Below are positions 63,929 through 64,000 of a stretch of 64,000 nucleotides of DNA, piece by piece. The translations under genes and the position numbers were made by a program. The notes beneath the pieces are model-generated. The model did not search any database. It saw only the letters and a program-made list of their open reading frames with translations, and was not told the origin of the DNA. This DNA is from Cannabis sativa (lineage: Eukaryota > Streptophyta > Magnoliopsida > Rosales > Cannabaceae): the NCBI RefSeq assembly GCF_029168945.1, contig NC_083604.1, forward strand, positions 68,526,211 through 68,590,210, written 5' to 3'. How positions within the stretch are numbered: position 1 is the first letter of the stretch; each line of letters starts with the position of its first letter.

Positions 63929-64000
63929 TCCGGGCGAGGCCCGGCGGAGAGGCGGGATGGAGGCCCATCATCGGGGAGGAGCTAAGGGCTCGGCGAGGCT
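63929..64000 (+). other. Continuation of the antisense gene, cut by the window edge
   Basis: In another frame the coding-like sequence continues (REARAEDMIRARPGGEAG), so the true end of the gene is beyond the window. Confidence 0.4.

Overview
This is a stretch of plant nuclear genome, almost certainly from a eudicot. It is very AT-rich, has spliced genes with GT-AG introns, and carries the usual plant mobile elements: Ty1/copia and Ty3/gypsy LTR retrotransposons, L1-type LINEs with a plant RNase H tail, Helitrons, MULE-, PIF- and CACTA-type DNA elements. I could not fix the species. Only one ordinary host gene is supported: a small two-exon membrane-protein gene on the minus strand at 23774-24295, with a TATA box at about 24470. 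Everything else that codes is mobile-element protein, nearly all broken by stops or frameshifts, or short gene fragments that appear to have been carried by Helitrons.

Layout from left to right. 1-724: end of a Helitron that enters from outside the window. 1455-12740: probably a second Helitron carrying host-gene fragments, split by a complete SIRE/Maximus-type copia element (2925-12451; LTRs of 1468 and 1467 bp, target duplication AATTA). 12741-23773: AT-rich DNA with a copia relic (14897-15960), foldback elements and several tiny poly(A)/poly(T) insertions. 23774-24480: the host gene and its promoter. 25086-29551: a MULE-like element, a PIF-like element and a cleanly bounded 1590-bp Helitron. 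30383-33785: a 5'-truncated L1-type LINE. 33923-36906: a palindromic MULE-type MITE, a LINE tail fragment and a TRIM-like element. 36907-38414: an inverted-repeat element filled with a degenerate hexanucleotide array that switches strand.

38455-52440 is a nest. A LINE was split by an LTR retrotransposon of which only a solo LTR remains (38611-50025, duplication ATCTC). That solo LTR was then split by a complete Tekay/Del-type chromovirus (39055-48604, duplication GTTAG). The same LINE also holds a 633-bp foldback hairpin (51278-51910). 52536-53325 is a CACTA-like element. 53329-59410 is AT-rich with more micro-insertions. 59411 to the end is the 3' end of a minus-strand Tat-type Ty3/gypsy element: LTR, polypurine tract, then a spliced gene on the opposite strand with its own TATA box. 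The pol genes of that element should lie beyond the right edge.

The most unusual points are: (i) at least nine micro-insertions that consist of almost nothing but a poly(A)/poly(T) run between 10-20 bp target duplications; (ii) a SIRE-type LTR whose first 286 bp copy the polypurine-tract region of the same element, giving it a second, inner LTR start; (iii) the antisense spliced gene inside the Tat element; (iv) the polarity-switching hexamer array. All calls were made by reading the sequence; no database search was possible.
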